64,000 nucleotides of DNA from Acetobacterium sp965140355 (GCA_965140355.1 OZ223194.1:62001-126000); one strand, 5' to 3'. Numbered from the stretch's first letter, positions 25,540-34,482 are shown. Numbers and translations are program-made. The notes: generated by a model not told the origin, from the sequence alone.

Positions 25540-27114
25540 TTAAGCAATTCCAAATTCTAGTGCATATTTAGCCCAGAATATATCACTTTGAATAATTTGC
25601 TTAAATTCGTCCATATGTTTTTTTGCATTATCATTCTCGTCTAATCCTTCATAGCATTTCGATACACAATAATGACCAAATGCATGTTTGGGATACTTTG
25701 TGATGATATCAATAAAATAACTTAAAGCCTTTAAATAGTTATTGTTTTTTAAATTCGAATTATTGATGAAGTTCAATTCAAGATTCATTTTATATGCAAT
25801 ATACTCAATGTATTCAGGTTGATAATCCTCCGTTTTAATAAAACACTTTCTAGCTCTAAAATCAAATTCGCTGTATTCAAATAAGTACCCGTTTTTTTCA
25901 CATATTTCATGTAGTTTACTCCCTTTAAGAGGAATAGCAATATTAACGGATATCCAATCAGCATCAAGCCCTTTTATAAACTGAACTGTTTCACGCCTGT
26001 GTTCATCCGTTTCGCCTGGTATCCCAACTACTAAAAAAATATGTGTGTCAATATCAAATTTTTTTAACGATTGAACTGCTTTCACTACTGTTTCTTTATC
26101 TACAGGCTTATTCATTAGCTCTTTTAATACATATTCAGAACCCGATTCAACTGCTAATGGGATACTTTTAGCTCCCGCTGCGCTTAACAACATAGCAATT
26201 CTTTCATCAATGCGTTTGACCATAACACCGGAAGGAAAACTAATCTCAATTTCTTTGTTGTTATACGAAATTATTTTTTCTAAGATACTTTTTGCCCGTT
26301 TTATATCAAGAAAAAAGTTATCATCAAAAAATCTAAACTGTCTATAACCCATCTTAATATAGTTATCCAAATTGTCAAACACTCTATTTAACGAATGAAA
26401 GCGAACACTATTTCCATTCATCAAATGTGACGCACAAAACACACAATTAAATGGACAACCTCTTGATGTAACAATATCAATTTCTTTTTTTGTACTATAC
26501 TGCTCAACCTCTAAATATCCTAGATCCAAAGGAGGAATACAATCCAATTCTGTAATCAATTGATTCTTTGGGATATTTCCAGTTTTTAAACTCTCTCTGG
26601 TAACAATTGCTGTATTTTCCTCCCAAACTTTTTTATTGTCATCACAATCAACTATCGCTCTAATTGCAATTTCACCTTCGGCAACAACACACATTTCAAT
26701 TCCAGGAAACTCATTTAATATCTCTTTATAACTAACAGTAGCAAGTGCACCTCCTAGAATAACTGATGCTCCAGAATCTTCTATTGCATCTAATACCCAC
26801 TTCAAGTTCGGATAACAACTGCTAAAAAGTGCCGATAAGCCAATAAAATCTGGATTGAAGTTATTGACTATTTCACTAATTTCATTTTTTATTTCATCCT
26901 GACAATAATTACTATTCCGTCTTTTTTTGCACAATAGTCTTAAATCAACTACTTTAAATTCAAGTTTAGCACGAGAATATTTTTTAACGTAAGAAATTAT
27001 GGAAAGCACACCATAAGGAGGAACAATTTGGTTCCAAATCGAAACATCCTCTTGTTTATTTAATAATTCTTCGTTTGAAAACGATGGTACTACTAAAAAT
27101 AGAAATTTTTTCAT
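25540..27114 (-). CDS. B12-binding-type radical SAM protein with helical C-terminal tail
   Basis: A 524-residue enzyme. The N-terminal about 170 residues resemble a cobalamin-binding domain (PDFIGLSALFSSC, ASVILGGALATVSYKEIL, VVAEGE). The radical SAM core has CPFNCVFC (Cys220, 224, 227), followed by FRFFDDNFF and GIPGETDEHRRETV. The last about 90 residues are TPR-like helices. Family members often methylate unactivated carbons or modify sugars. The classical DxHxxG B12 motif is not visible, as in many of this group. It could C-methylate a glycan sugar; this is an inference from context. Confidence 0.85.
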   Translation of the reverse strand: MKKFLFLVVPSFSNEELLNKQEDVSIWNQIVPPYGVLSIISYVKKYSRAKLEFKVVDLRLLCKKRRNSNYCQDEIKNEISEIVNNFNPDFIGLSALFSSCYPNLKWVLDAIEDSGASVILGGALATVSYKEILNEFPGIEMCVVAEGEIAIRAIVDCDDNKKVWEENTAIVTRESLKTGNIPKNQLITELDCIPPLDLGYLEVEQYSTKKEIDIVTSRGCPFNCVFCASHLMNGNSVRFHSLNRVFDNLDNYIKMGYRQFRFFDDNFFLDIKRAKSILEKIISYNNKEIEISFPSGVMVKRIDERIAMLLSAAGAKSIPLAVESGSEYVLKELMNKPVDKETVVKAVQSLKKFDIDTHIFLVVGIPGETDEHRRETVQFIKGLDADWISVNIAIPLKGSKLHEICEKNGYLFEYSEFDFRARKCFIKTEDYQPEYIEYIAYKMNLELNFINNSNLKNNNYLKALSYFIDIITKYPKHAFGHYCVSKCYEGLDENDNAKKHMDEFKQIIQSDIFWAKYALEFGIA

Positions 27115-27324
27115 TCAATACTCCTCTTGAACAAAATCCATATTTATATATTTTATTCTGTAACGGTTGTTATGCTACACTTACTAGACACATATTCCTC
27201 ATGGTTCTATCTCAAGTTTAGTAAATCTGTTATTAAACATTATTGTAGCCCCTAGACTATGTGCAGTTGTAGTGATTTTGTTATACCAATAGTTTTGCCT
27301 TTATCTATTTTTTTATAATAAATA

Positions 27325-28476
27325 TCATATCCAACAATATAAAACCGTTTCCAGAAGCTTTGCCGAGTGGTGTCTTATCGCCATGTTATATTCAGGAACA
27401 ATCTCATGAATGAACATCGGTATTTTGAACATGTCTTCTGGCTTATGATAAATGCTTATTGCCAACTTAGGCTTACATCGTTTTATTATATTTCTAGCTC
27501 CTTTTAACATTTCAATTTCAAATCCTTCTATATCAGCCTTGATCATTGTCACAGATTCATCTTTCATAAAATTATCTAATGAGTGAATAGCTACATTGCA
27601 TACATTTATGTCATTAGTGGCAACAAAATTGTTACTTGAAAGCGACGTTTGATCATCTGCAAACGGCAGTATCGCATCATTCTCTCCTAATCCTGCTTTC
27701 ACACAAATAATTTTATCTTTATCAATAGCCCACTCTTCAACAAGCCGTTTTATTCTAATCTGCATTGCATCAAACTGACGCGTTCCTGGTTCAAAAGCAT
27801 AGATTTTTCTAAACGAGCCTATATTATTCCAGATAAATTGCTCCAAGGTATCGCCAACATAAGCACCTGCATCTACAAAAATCTCATTATCAGTTGTTTT
27901 AAATATTGGAATTGCATAAAAAGCATTATCCTCCATAACATTACTGCAGAATTCTCTTTCTCCAGTAATCATTGATTTTAACAATTTTACAATGACAAAT
28001 TCTGATCGCTCTTCATTTAATAAATCAAAATACATTTTTTCATATTGATCAATCGATTTTTTTATAAAATAAGCATCAAAAGAAATGTGATTTAAGTTCA
28101 TTTTAGATAATTGTTTCGAAATTTCATAAACATAGTGTTTAGATGTTATGATCACAAACGAATTATCAATTTTACAAAGCTCCGTTGGTGATATTACTTT
28201 TACATTATCTACAATTTTATCATGTTTCGTTATATCATTGTCACAAAAGTAAGATACAATTATATCCATACTTTTAAAATACTGTAGAGCCATCTCTCCA
28301 TAAATACCAACGCCAAATAGCACTACTTTTGACTGACTATTTTGGTTTGAACTCAATAACATATCAGGAATTTTTATATTTGTTAAAAGCTCTTCTAAAC
28401 CTAGCCATTGTCTCTGTTTTTGCTGCAATTTTTCATTCTTATCACACATTTTATTTCCGTTATTAAATTTCTGCAT
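27325..28476 (-). CDS. FkbM family methyltransferase with N-terminal Rossmann-like domain
   Basis: A 383-residue protein. The N-terminal Rossmann-like region has KVVLFGVGIYGEMALQYF. The C-terminal FkbM methyltransferase has IFVDAGAYVGDT, IYAFEPGT and MIKADIEGFEIEMLKGAR. The C-terminal 40 residues match the paralogue at 23282-24421 (KPKLAISIYHKPEDM against KPNLAICVYHAVNHI). AAGGAA lies 9 nt before the ATG, and a good sigma-A promoter is at 28534-28563. The likely role is O-methylation of a glycan sugar. A 210-bp gene-free gap separates it from the B12 radical SAM gene. Confidence 0.85.
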   Translation of the reverse strand: MQKFNNGNKMCDKNEKLQQKQRQWLGLEELLTNIKIPDMLLSSNQNSQSKVVLFGVGIYGEMALQYFKSMDIIVSYFCDNDITKHDKIVDNVKVISPTELCKIDNSFVIITSKHYVYEISKQLSKMNLNHISFDAYFIKKSIDQYEKMYFDLLNEERSEFVIVKLLKSMITGEREFCSNVMEDNAFYAIPIFKTTDNEIFVDAGAYVGDTLEQFIWNNIGSFRKIYAFEPGTRQFDAMQIRIKRLVEEWAIDKDKIICVKAGLGENDAILPFADDQTSLSSNNFVATNDINVCNVAIHSLDNFMKDESVTMIKADIEGFEIEMLKGARNIIKRCKPKLAISIYHKPEDMFKIPMFIHEIVPEYNMAIRHHSAKLLETVLYCWI

Positions 28477-28533
28477 ACCATATAGTTCCTTAATTTCATA
28501 TTTAGATTGTTTATAAATAACCTGAAAGCTTAT

Positions 28534-28563
28534 TTTATATTTTTGATCAAATCAAAGTGTCAA
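28534..28563 (-). promoter_or_regulatory. Sigma-A promoter of the FkbM/radical-SAM/CDP-sugar genes
   Basis: The minus strand reads TTGACA, 18 bp, TATAAA. The -35 is perfect and the -10 has one mismatch. It lies 58 bp upstream of the FkbM start, so the lower part of the glycan island can be expressed independently of the two glycosyltransferases upstream and of sigma-28. Confidence 0.72.
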
Positions 28564-28635
28564 TTTTTTATTAAGAACTGTTTTAAAAGTGTTCAACTCT
28601 ACATCATTTTAGCTAAGCATCAACTTATATATTTG

Positions 28636-30588
28636 TTAGTACTTCTCAATACAGAGAAGATATTCCTTCGTTAAAATCGCTTCTAATGTCTCATCGTTGT
28701 TATCAGTTAATGCAATATTTTCGATGGATTGTCTAAGTTTCTTAATACTTGCTAGATCAATATCATACTTTTTCCTCGCTATTTTTATCTCTGTTATTTT
28801 CTTAGAATCTAATTCTGCTAGTAGTTTGTTAAACGAAATTGAAGCATTTTTATTATCATTAGACACTTCTTTATTTCCACATATTTCAAGTAATTTATTT
28901 ACATCATTGGCATTTATTAGTTTAAACATTATCTTCGAACCTTTTTTTGCCGCCTTTAATACGGAATCCAAGAGTCTAATAGGATCAGAATATTTGTCAA
29001 TTGGTTCTCCAATAATAATATAATCAAAATAGTTTTGATTTATATACTCGTCTATATAGTCTATTCTATCGCAATAAACAGTTCCCTCACATATTGTTTT
29101 TAAATCAAGATAATACTTTGCTTGTGTCGTGAAAGCGCTTGAAATAAAATTATTTTTTTTATTTCTTTTTAAGAAGTTCTCAATTTCCAGAATCGGTGTC
29201 CCACACCGAATATCAATTCCTAAAATTCGAACTTTAACATTCGTTTTTTTAGGAGTTGGTAAAAGATTAATTAAACTTTTTTCATAATTATTAATATCAT
29301 CCCAAGCATCTAATCCATAATATTTATCTTTAAAATTATTACTGCCCTTTTCAAGTGATTGTTTATAAAGCACTGGGTCTTTACCTTCTAAGTTTCTAAA
29401 GTCGTGGTCGTGATGAACAAATGTGTCTCCACATAAGATAAGTTTATACCCCATTCGTCTTAATCTGATCGAATAATCATCTTCACCAAAATCATGAAAA
29501 AAACCTACATCAAATTTTCCCACTAAATCAATAGTATCTCTTCTAAAAATAGCTAAAGGAGTAACAAGTCTTAGCCGTTTTTGCCATTTTAAAGGATTAC
29601 TTTTATTAAATTCTTTAGCTTTTTGCTGCATCTCTTCTAAAGAATTAAAGCTAAGGCCAGGATCTTGTAAATTACTAATATTTGATGACATTGGCATAAC
29701 CCAGCCTATTTTATTGTCCGACTCCATACATTTTAATAAATTACTTAGCCAGTTTGATGTTACATATACATCATTCGGTACCACAATCAAATATTTGCCT
29801 ATAAAGTTAGAAAATATGTATCGTAATGCTGGAAAAAAAGCACCTACATTTTTTGATAATCTAAGAATTTTTTTCTCAGGGTATTCTACTGACTTAAAAT
29901 ACTCAAATGTACCGTCACTTGATCCATTGTCAATTAGAATAAGTTCATAATCAATATCTTTTGTATAATTTAACACACACTCCACACAATATTTTGTTTT
30001 TTCGAGTCTATTGTATCCTTGAATCACAATAGTAGCTGTTTCAGCATTGATATTCAACAAACTGTTATATATATTCTCCCGACTTGCGTATAGATCACTA
30101 CCTGCAGAAGGCGCTTCTATTTCATCTGTATTAATTATCGTAATATTCTCGTCGATTTGCGATACTTCATTAATCTCAGAATTCTTTTCCCATGCTTTTT
30201 CAATGTCATATTCGTTGACTAAAGTTTTTAAAATTTCAGTAACGTCATTAACATCAGCATCATTTTCTGTATTTGACAAAGCTTTTTTATAATATTTGAT
30301 AGCTGTTTTTTTTATCCCTTTTAATTGGGACAAGTAACCCATATTATAGTTCAAATCAAAATGATTGAAATTCAAAGCAAGCCCTTTTTTAAGCACCCGT
30401 TCAGCCTCTTGCAATTCTCCTTCCATCATGGCGATCACGCCTTTCATGGAATAAATATCAACATCATTTTGTTCAACTTGTTCATACGATTCCAAAAGCT
30501 CTTTCGCTTCGTCCAGTTTCTCATTTTCTATTAGTATACTAATATTTTTTTTTAGTTTTTGTTTATAATCAAAACTTTCCTGATTCAC
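28636..30588 (-). CDS. TPR-GT2 glycosyltransferase with C-terminal methyltransferase-like domain
   Basis: A 650-residue, three-part protein. Residues 1-130 are TPR-like helices. Residues about 180-420 form a GT2 GT-A domain (TIVIQGYNRLEKTKYC, LILIDNGSSDGTFEY, VVPNDVYVTSNWL, FFHDFGEDDYSIRLRRMGY). The last about 200 residues resemble a degraded SAM-methyltransferase fold without a clear glycine motif (RILGIDIRCGTPILEIE). The N-terminal TPR block matches the C-terminal end of the upstream glycosyltransferase. It probably extends the flagellin glycan. Confidence 0.85.
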   Translation of the reverse strand: MNQESFDYKQKLKKNISILIENEKLDEAKELLESYEQVEQNDVDIYSMKGVIAMMEGELQEAERVLKKGLALNFNHFDLNYNMGYLSQLKGIKKTAIKYYKKALSNTENDADVNDVTEILKTLVNEYDIEKAWEKNSEINEVSQIDENITIINTDEIEAPSAGSDLYASRENIYNSLLNINAETATIVIQGYNRLEKTKYCVECVLNYTKDIDYELILIDNGSSDGTFEYFKSVEYPEKKILRLSKNVGAFFPALRYIFSNFIGKYLIVVPNDVYVTSNWLSNLLKCMESDNKIGWVMPMSSNISNLQDPGLSFNSLEEMQQKAKEFNKSNPLKWQKRLRLVTPLAIFRRDTIDLVGKFDVGFFHDFGEDDYSIRLRRMGYKLILCGDTFVHHDHDFRNLEGKDPVLYKQSLEKGSNNFKDKYYGLDAWDDINNYEKSLINLLPTPKKTNVKVRILGIDIRCGTPILEIENFLKRNKKNNFISSAFTTQAKYYLDLKTICEGTVYCDRIDYIDEYINQNYFDYIIIGEPIDKYSDPIRLLDSVLKAAKKGSKIMFKLINANDVNKLLEICGNKEVSNDNKNASISFNKLLAELDSKKITEIKIARKKYDIDLASIKKLRQSIENIALTDNNDETLEAILTKEYLLCIEKY

Positions 30589-30662
30589 TCAATTTATCCC
30601 ACCTTTAATTTGCTTCTTTGATGAAAGAGCGGTAACTAGTTGATATATATGTAATTTTCCCC

Positions 30663-32804
30663 TTACATTAGCTTCAATTGCACCTCGGATTTTAAGGCAA
30701 GCATTTCCAAATCCACGGGTACAATCTTTAGATATTCATCGATTAAATGTTTTGCTTCTGCAATTTTATTATCTTTCACTAACACAGAAATATTATTTTT
30801 GACTAACACCTTGTACTCTTCGAATTCATTTTTAGTAAGATTATCTATTTCTTCTTGTTTCTTTTCTTCATTTTTTAATTCTTCCAGAAGAAGTTCAACA
30901 CCTTTTTTCATATAATCATATGCATTTAACGCTTTTCTCATATACTGCAAATATTTAGACGGATCATAATCTTTATTCATTAGCGCTTTTCGCATATACA
31001 TGAAAAAGACCTCTTCATGATTTTTTAGCACATAGATATTCTCGGTATCCAAGATGTTTTCATTATACACAGTTTTTATATAAAAAACACCTTCTTCAAC
31101 ATATCTTTTAAATAAATCCAAGTAGTCTTCATTGTCTATTTCTTCTTTTATCAACACGATTCGTTTTAGTGCTTTAGAGAAGATCGAATAATGTATTTCT
31201 TTTTCATCATCATAATTTTTGAAATAATTTGTAACCACTTCAGAAAAGTCACTAAAGATTCGGGTCATATATTCATTATAACGGTTGATCTCCTTTTCCT
31301 CCAGTTTTAAAAAAACTGAATCGATCCGAAAACCGTCGGACATTAGATAATATATAAATTCCCCATATATATCGTTTTTATCATTAAAATCATAAAAATA
31401 TATTTTATTCAATTCATCTTCTGTTAATACCTGCTTCATTTCCTTATTCTTTCTGATTTTATTCAGAAAGACATAATCCGTATTAATTTCTAATTCGGCA
31501 AAGCGATTGATTACTTCACTCTTATGTTTCTTATTATTACAAATCAATGATTCAAGAGTGCTTTCGAATCGATCAATTGCAATCAAGTAAGTTTCCTTTT
31601 TTTCCGCGATTATTTTTTCATAAAAAGAAACTAAAGTATCATAATGATCATACTTAAGACTTAATTTCGCAATTTGACTAACTGCTTTAAAATAATAGTC
31701 CTGATCCGAATCATTTTTTGCCTCTTTTGTTAATTCCAATATTTTTTTTGTATAAATTACCGAACTATCATAATCTAAAAGCACATCGTACATTGCCGCT
31801 ATTTGAGAATAAACATACTTCTCACCGCCAAAATCAGCTACTGTGGTCGTTAAATCAATCTGCAATTCATTTTTTTCATGCCGATTAAGTAGCTCTAAAC
31901 ACTTAGTATAGCTTGCTATCGCTTCTTTATTTTTCTTGAGCATCCCTTGGGCTTGCGCTAAGTAAAAATAAAGATCGATATACGCACTTGTTTCCTCTTG
32001 TTTATTTGCTAATACATCTTTCGCAGTTTTTTCAGCTTCAAAATAAAGTTGATTTCTTATGTAAACATCCATGGTTAAATTGTAAAGAGGCATCGGAAAA
32101 ATTTTTAGTTTTTTTGCAATTTCCATCGCTTTTCTTACCGGTTCTAAAGCTTTCGCATGCATATTATTAAAATTATACGTTTTTCCTAAATGATAAAGTA
32201 AAAACATATTATCAGGATCATCATTCAGTTCATTCTCAATGATTTCCGCATTTCTTTTAGATTTTTCCTCCACAAAACTAAGATTTGTTTGAATATATCC
32301 ATAGTGAAACAATTCTGACTCTGAAACATATACTGGCACTTTCTCAGGAAGATGTTCGTGAATTTTACTAGTAAATTTGAGCTCTTTATCTTTTTTTACC
32401 AACCTAACGCTATGAAAAGTCGATCCAATATTACTTCGATCCTCTTTTGTTAAGTTTATAATTTTGACCGCTAATCCTTCATAATTTCGATCGTTACCTT
32501 TTTTAAAAAAATTAATGATACTTTCAGCATTTTCCAGAATTTCATCGGCATCAATATAAAAATACCACGCTCCCTGAGATTTTTCAATTGTAATATTTCT
32601 GGCTTCTGCAAAATCATTATTCCATTGGTAAAAAAAGACCTTCTTGGTATATAATTTTGCAATTTCCACTGTATTATCTGTAGAACCAGTATCGACAATT
32701 ATCAATTCAGAATCGATACTTTGAAGAATTGGCTTTAAAGCTTCCAAACACATTTTCAAATATTTTGATTCATTTTTCACTATCATTCCGATACTTAATT
32801 GCAT
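30663..32804 (-). CDS. TPR-containing GT2 glycosyltransferase, probable flagellin glycosyltransferase
   Basis: A 713-residue protein with an N-terminal GT2 domain of the SunS-like type (LSIGMIVKNESKYLKMCLEAL, IIVDTGSTDNTVEIA, FYIDADEIL) over about 230 residues. TPR-type helical repeats follow, which would bind a protein substrate. This domain pairing is known from enzymes that glycosylate polypeptides, including flagellins. The gene lies directly downstream of flagellin, the position where flagellin glycosyltransferases are often found. It may add the first sugar to flagellin Ser/Thr. The C-terminal about 55 residues repeat in the next gene's N-terminus. Confidence 0.86.
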   Translation of the reverse strand: MQLSIGMIVKNESKYLKMCLEALKPILQSIDSELIIVDTGSTDNTVEIAKLYTKKVFFYQWNNDFAEARNITIEKSQGAWYFYIDADEILENAESIINFFKKGNDRNYEGLAVKIINLTKEDRSNIGSTFHSVRLVKKDKELKFTSKIHEHLPEKVPVYVSESELFHYGYIQTNLSFVEEKSKRNAEIIENELNDDPDNMFLLYHLGKTYNFNNMHAKALEPVRKAMEIAKKLKIFPMPLYNLTMDVYIRNQLYFEAEKTAKDVLANKQEETSAYIDLYFYLAQAQGMLKKNKEAIASYTKCLELLNRHEKNELQIDLTTTVADFGGEKYVYSQIAAMYDVLLDYDSSVIYTKKILELTKEAKNDSDQDYYFKAVSQIAKLSLKYDHYDTLVSFYEKIIAEKKETYLIAIDRFESTLESLICNNKKHKSEVINRFAELEINTDYVFLNKIRKNKEMKQVLTEDELNKIYFYDFNDKNDIYGEFIYYLMSDGFRIDSVFLKLEEKEINRYNEYMTRIFSDFSEVVTNYFKNYDDEKEIHYSIFSKALKRIVLIKEEIDNEDYLDLFKRYVEEGVFYIKTVYNENILDTENIYVLKNHEEVFFMYMRKALMNKDYDPSKYLQYMRKALNAYDYMKKGVELLLEELKNEEKKQEEIDNLTKNEFEEYKVLVKNNISVLVKDNKIAEAKHLIDEYLKIVPVDLEMLALKSEVQLKLM

Positions 32805-32828
32805 TTTTCCGTCCTTTCACATCAAAAT

Positions 32829-32887
32829 CAAATCATTTACATTAAACAAACAACATCCGCTTATCTTTATCCAATGTAAATGATTTG
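32829..32887. repeat. 15-bp inverted repeat between flagellin terminator and glycosyltransferase
   Basis: CAAATCATTTACATT (32829-32843) and AATGTAAATGATTTG (32873-32887) are perfect inverted copies 29 bp apart. They lie 25 bp upstream of the glycosyltransferase ATG. They could be an operator with two half-sites or a leader hairpin. No T-run follows, so a terminator is unlikely. Confidence 0.75.
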
Positions 32888-32942
32888 TTATTTGTTATAG
32901 CATAAAGCAAACCTAGATAAAACAATTATTAAAACTAATTAT

Positions 32943-32976
32943 TAAAAAGGGCCAGAGAAAAAATTCTCATGACCCT
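32943..32976 (-). terminator. Intrinsic terminator of flagellin gene
   Basis: On the minus strand AGGGTCATGAGA pairs with TCTCTGGCCCT across a short T-rich loop (one bulge and one G-U pair), followed by TTTTTAAT. It lies 35 bp past the flagellin stop and separates flagellin from the glycan genes. Confidence 0.85.
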
Positions 32977-33011
32977 CTATTTTAATATCAGTTAACGCTT
33001 TAATTTTCTAA

Positions 33012-34220
33012 TTATTGTAATAACTGAAGTACACTCTGTGGTTGTTGATTAGCCTGTGCAAGCATTGATTGAGCTGCCTGCGATAAAATATTATTCTTGG
33101 TAAATTCCATCATTTCTTTTGCCATATCAACATCACGGATTCGTGATTCAGATGAAGATAGGTTTTCAGAAGAAGTGCCCAAATTGTTAATAGTATGTTC
33201 TAATCTATTTTGGAAAGCTCCAAGTTGTGATCGTTGAGCTGAAACCTTTTCAATCGCATTGTCGATTGTTGTAACGGCTGCAGATGCTTTTCCCGAGTCT
33301 TCAATATTTACCGCGTCCCCACTTGTTTTATCTCTGACCCCTAGTGCCTCAGCGCGCATATCGTTAATTCCAACATACATATTTTGACCAGTATTAGCAC
33401 CAATTTGCATATTTACAGCTTTACTCACATCAGCATTTCCAGCATCAGCAGCTTTAAAACTAAGTGTTATACTGTCACCTACTTTTAAGTCATTAAGTGC
33501 GTTAATATCAAGAGTTTCACCAGTAGATGCTAAAGTAGCACTAAGTGAAAGTGTCGCACTCGTTGCATTATTAGCAGTTAAACTTACATCGGCAGCGGCA
33601 ACCGTTGGTGCTGCTACTTCAAAACTTGTCGTTGCTGTTCCAGCAGCTGTACGTGTTATAGTAACTGTGAAATCCTTCAGTATTGATCCTGCTACACCTG
33701 CTGCACTTTCTAAAGTATTTGAAACATCCTCAAGAGTTATATTTGCACTGGTATTTGCCTTGAAATCAACGTCCCCATCTGCCGCATCTCTAAGACCCTG
33801 TTTCTCACCATTTAATAATTTTTGTGTATTAAACTCAGTTGTATTTGCAATTCGATCAATTTCAGTTGTTAATTGATCAATTTCTTTTTGCATTTCACCA
33901 CGATCAGTTGCTGTGTTTGTGTCATTTGACGATTGTACCGCCAATTCTCTCATTCTTTGAAGAATGGAGTGTGTTTCGCTTAATGCACCTTCAGCAGTTT
34001 GAATTAGCGAAATGCCGTCACTAGCATTGCTAGAAGCAGTGTTCAAACCAGAAATCTGGCCACGCATTTTTTCTGAAATGGCCAAGCCTGCTGCATTATC
34101 ACCTGCTCGGTTAATTTTCAAGCCTGAAGATAATTTTTCTAATGACTTAGAAGTAGCCGACGTATTTGCAGATAACTTATTGTAAGTATTTAACGCTGCG
34201 ATGTTATGGTTGATTCTCAT
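33012..34220 (-). CDS. fliC: Flagellin
   Basis: The filament subunit, 402 residues. The conserved N-terminal D0/D1 region starts MRINHNIAALNTYNKL and contains LSSGLKINRAGDNAAGLAISE. The C-terminal D1/D0 ends ILSQAAQSMLAQANQQPQS with the VLQLLQ tail. The central about 110 residues are Thr/Ala/Ser-rich, surface-exposed, and offer many Ser/Thr sites for O-glycosylation. CGGAGG lies 8 nt before the ATG. Two sigma-28-like promoters are upstream and a terminator is downstream, so it is monocistronic. It is the only flagellin gene in the window. Confidence 0.97.
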   Translation of the reverse strand: MRINHNIAALNTYNKLSANTSATSKSLEKLSSGLKINRAGDNAAGLAISEKMRGQISGLNTASSNASDGISLIQTAEGALSETHSILQRMRELAVQSSNDTNTATDRGEMQKEIDQLTTEIDRIANTTEFNTQKLLNGEKQGLRDAADGDVDFKANTSANITLEDVSNTLESAAGVAGSILKDFTVTITRTAAGTATTSFEVAAPTVAAADVSLTANNATSATLSLSATLASTGETLDINALNDLKVGDSITLSFKAADAGNADVSKAVNMQIGANTGQNMYVGINDMRAEALGVRDKTSGDAVNIEDSGKASAAVTTIDNAIEKVSAQRSQLGAFQNRLEHTINNLGTSSENLSSSESRIRDVDMAKEMMEFTKNNILSQAAQSMLAQANQQPQSVLQLLQ

Positions 34221-34333
34221 TGTATTTTCCTCCGTTTTTTATTGACCGAAACCCTCGGCCTGGGAATTTTGTTAGGCTTTCCATCGTACGCAAGGTCCGC
34301 CAAATTATTTAAGCTCTTTCGCTCTTGTTATTA
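34221..34333 (-). promoter_or_regulatory. Flagellin mRNA leader with hairpin near the ribosome binding site
   Basis: The leader of about 105 nt contains CCGAGGGTTTCGG, a short hairpin just upstream of the CGGAGG ribosome binding site, and further GGA triplets (GGCGGACC, GATGGAAAG). GGA motifs in flagellin leaders can bind CsrA in Bacillus, but no csrA or fliW lies next to the gene here. Function not shown. Confidence 0.35.
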
Positions 34334-34360
34334 ATATCGTCTAAACTTATATTTACTTTA
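34334..34360 (-). promoter_or_regulatory. Proximal sigma-28 promoter of flagellin
   Basis: The minus strand reads TAAA, 15 bp, GACGATAT: a perfect -35 and spacing, with six of eight -10 bases matching GCCGATAA. It would start transcripts about 105 nt before the flagellin ATG. Confidence 0.75.
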
Positions 34361-34442
34361 GAAAGTTTTTAAAGAAACTTCAATTTTTTTAATTATTTTG
34401 TTTAGTGATAATAATAACGTCATTAATGGGTTGCTAAATATA

Positions 34443-34469
34443 TTATCGGTTGTTTTATTTAGAAGTTTA
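34443..34469 (-). promoter_or_regulatory. Distal sigma-28 promoter upstream of flagellin
   Basis: The minus strand reads TAAA, 15 bp, ACCGATAA, seven of eight -10 bases. It lies 109 bp upstream of the proximal site and just beyond the DUF6470 gene terminator, so both would drive flagellin. Confidence 0.72.
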
Positions 34470-34482
34470 GCCTTTTTTGAAA

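Noticed and set aside
32829..32887. Inverted repeat considered as a terminator
   Set aside because: No T-run follows in either direction, and a separate terminator for flagellin lies at 32943-32976.
34221..34333. Possible cyclic-di-GMP riboswitch in the flagellin leader
   Set aside because: The conserved core and tetraloop-receptor elements of the known c-di-GMP riboswitch classes are not visible; only a small hairpin and GGA triplets are seen.
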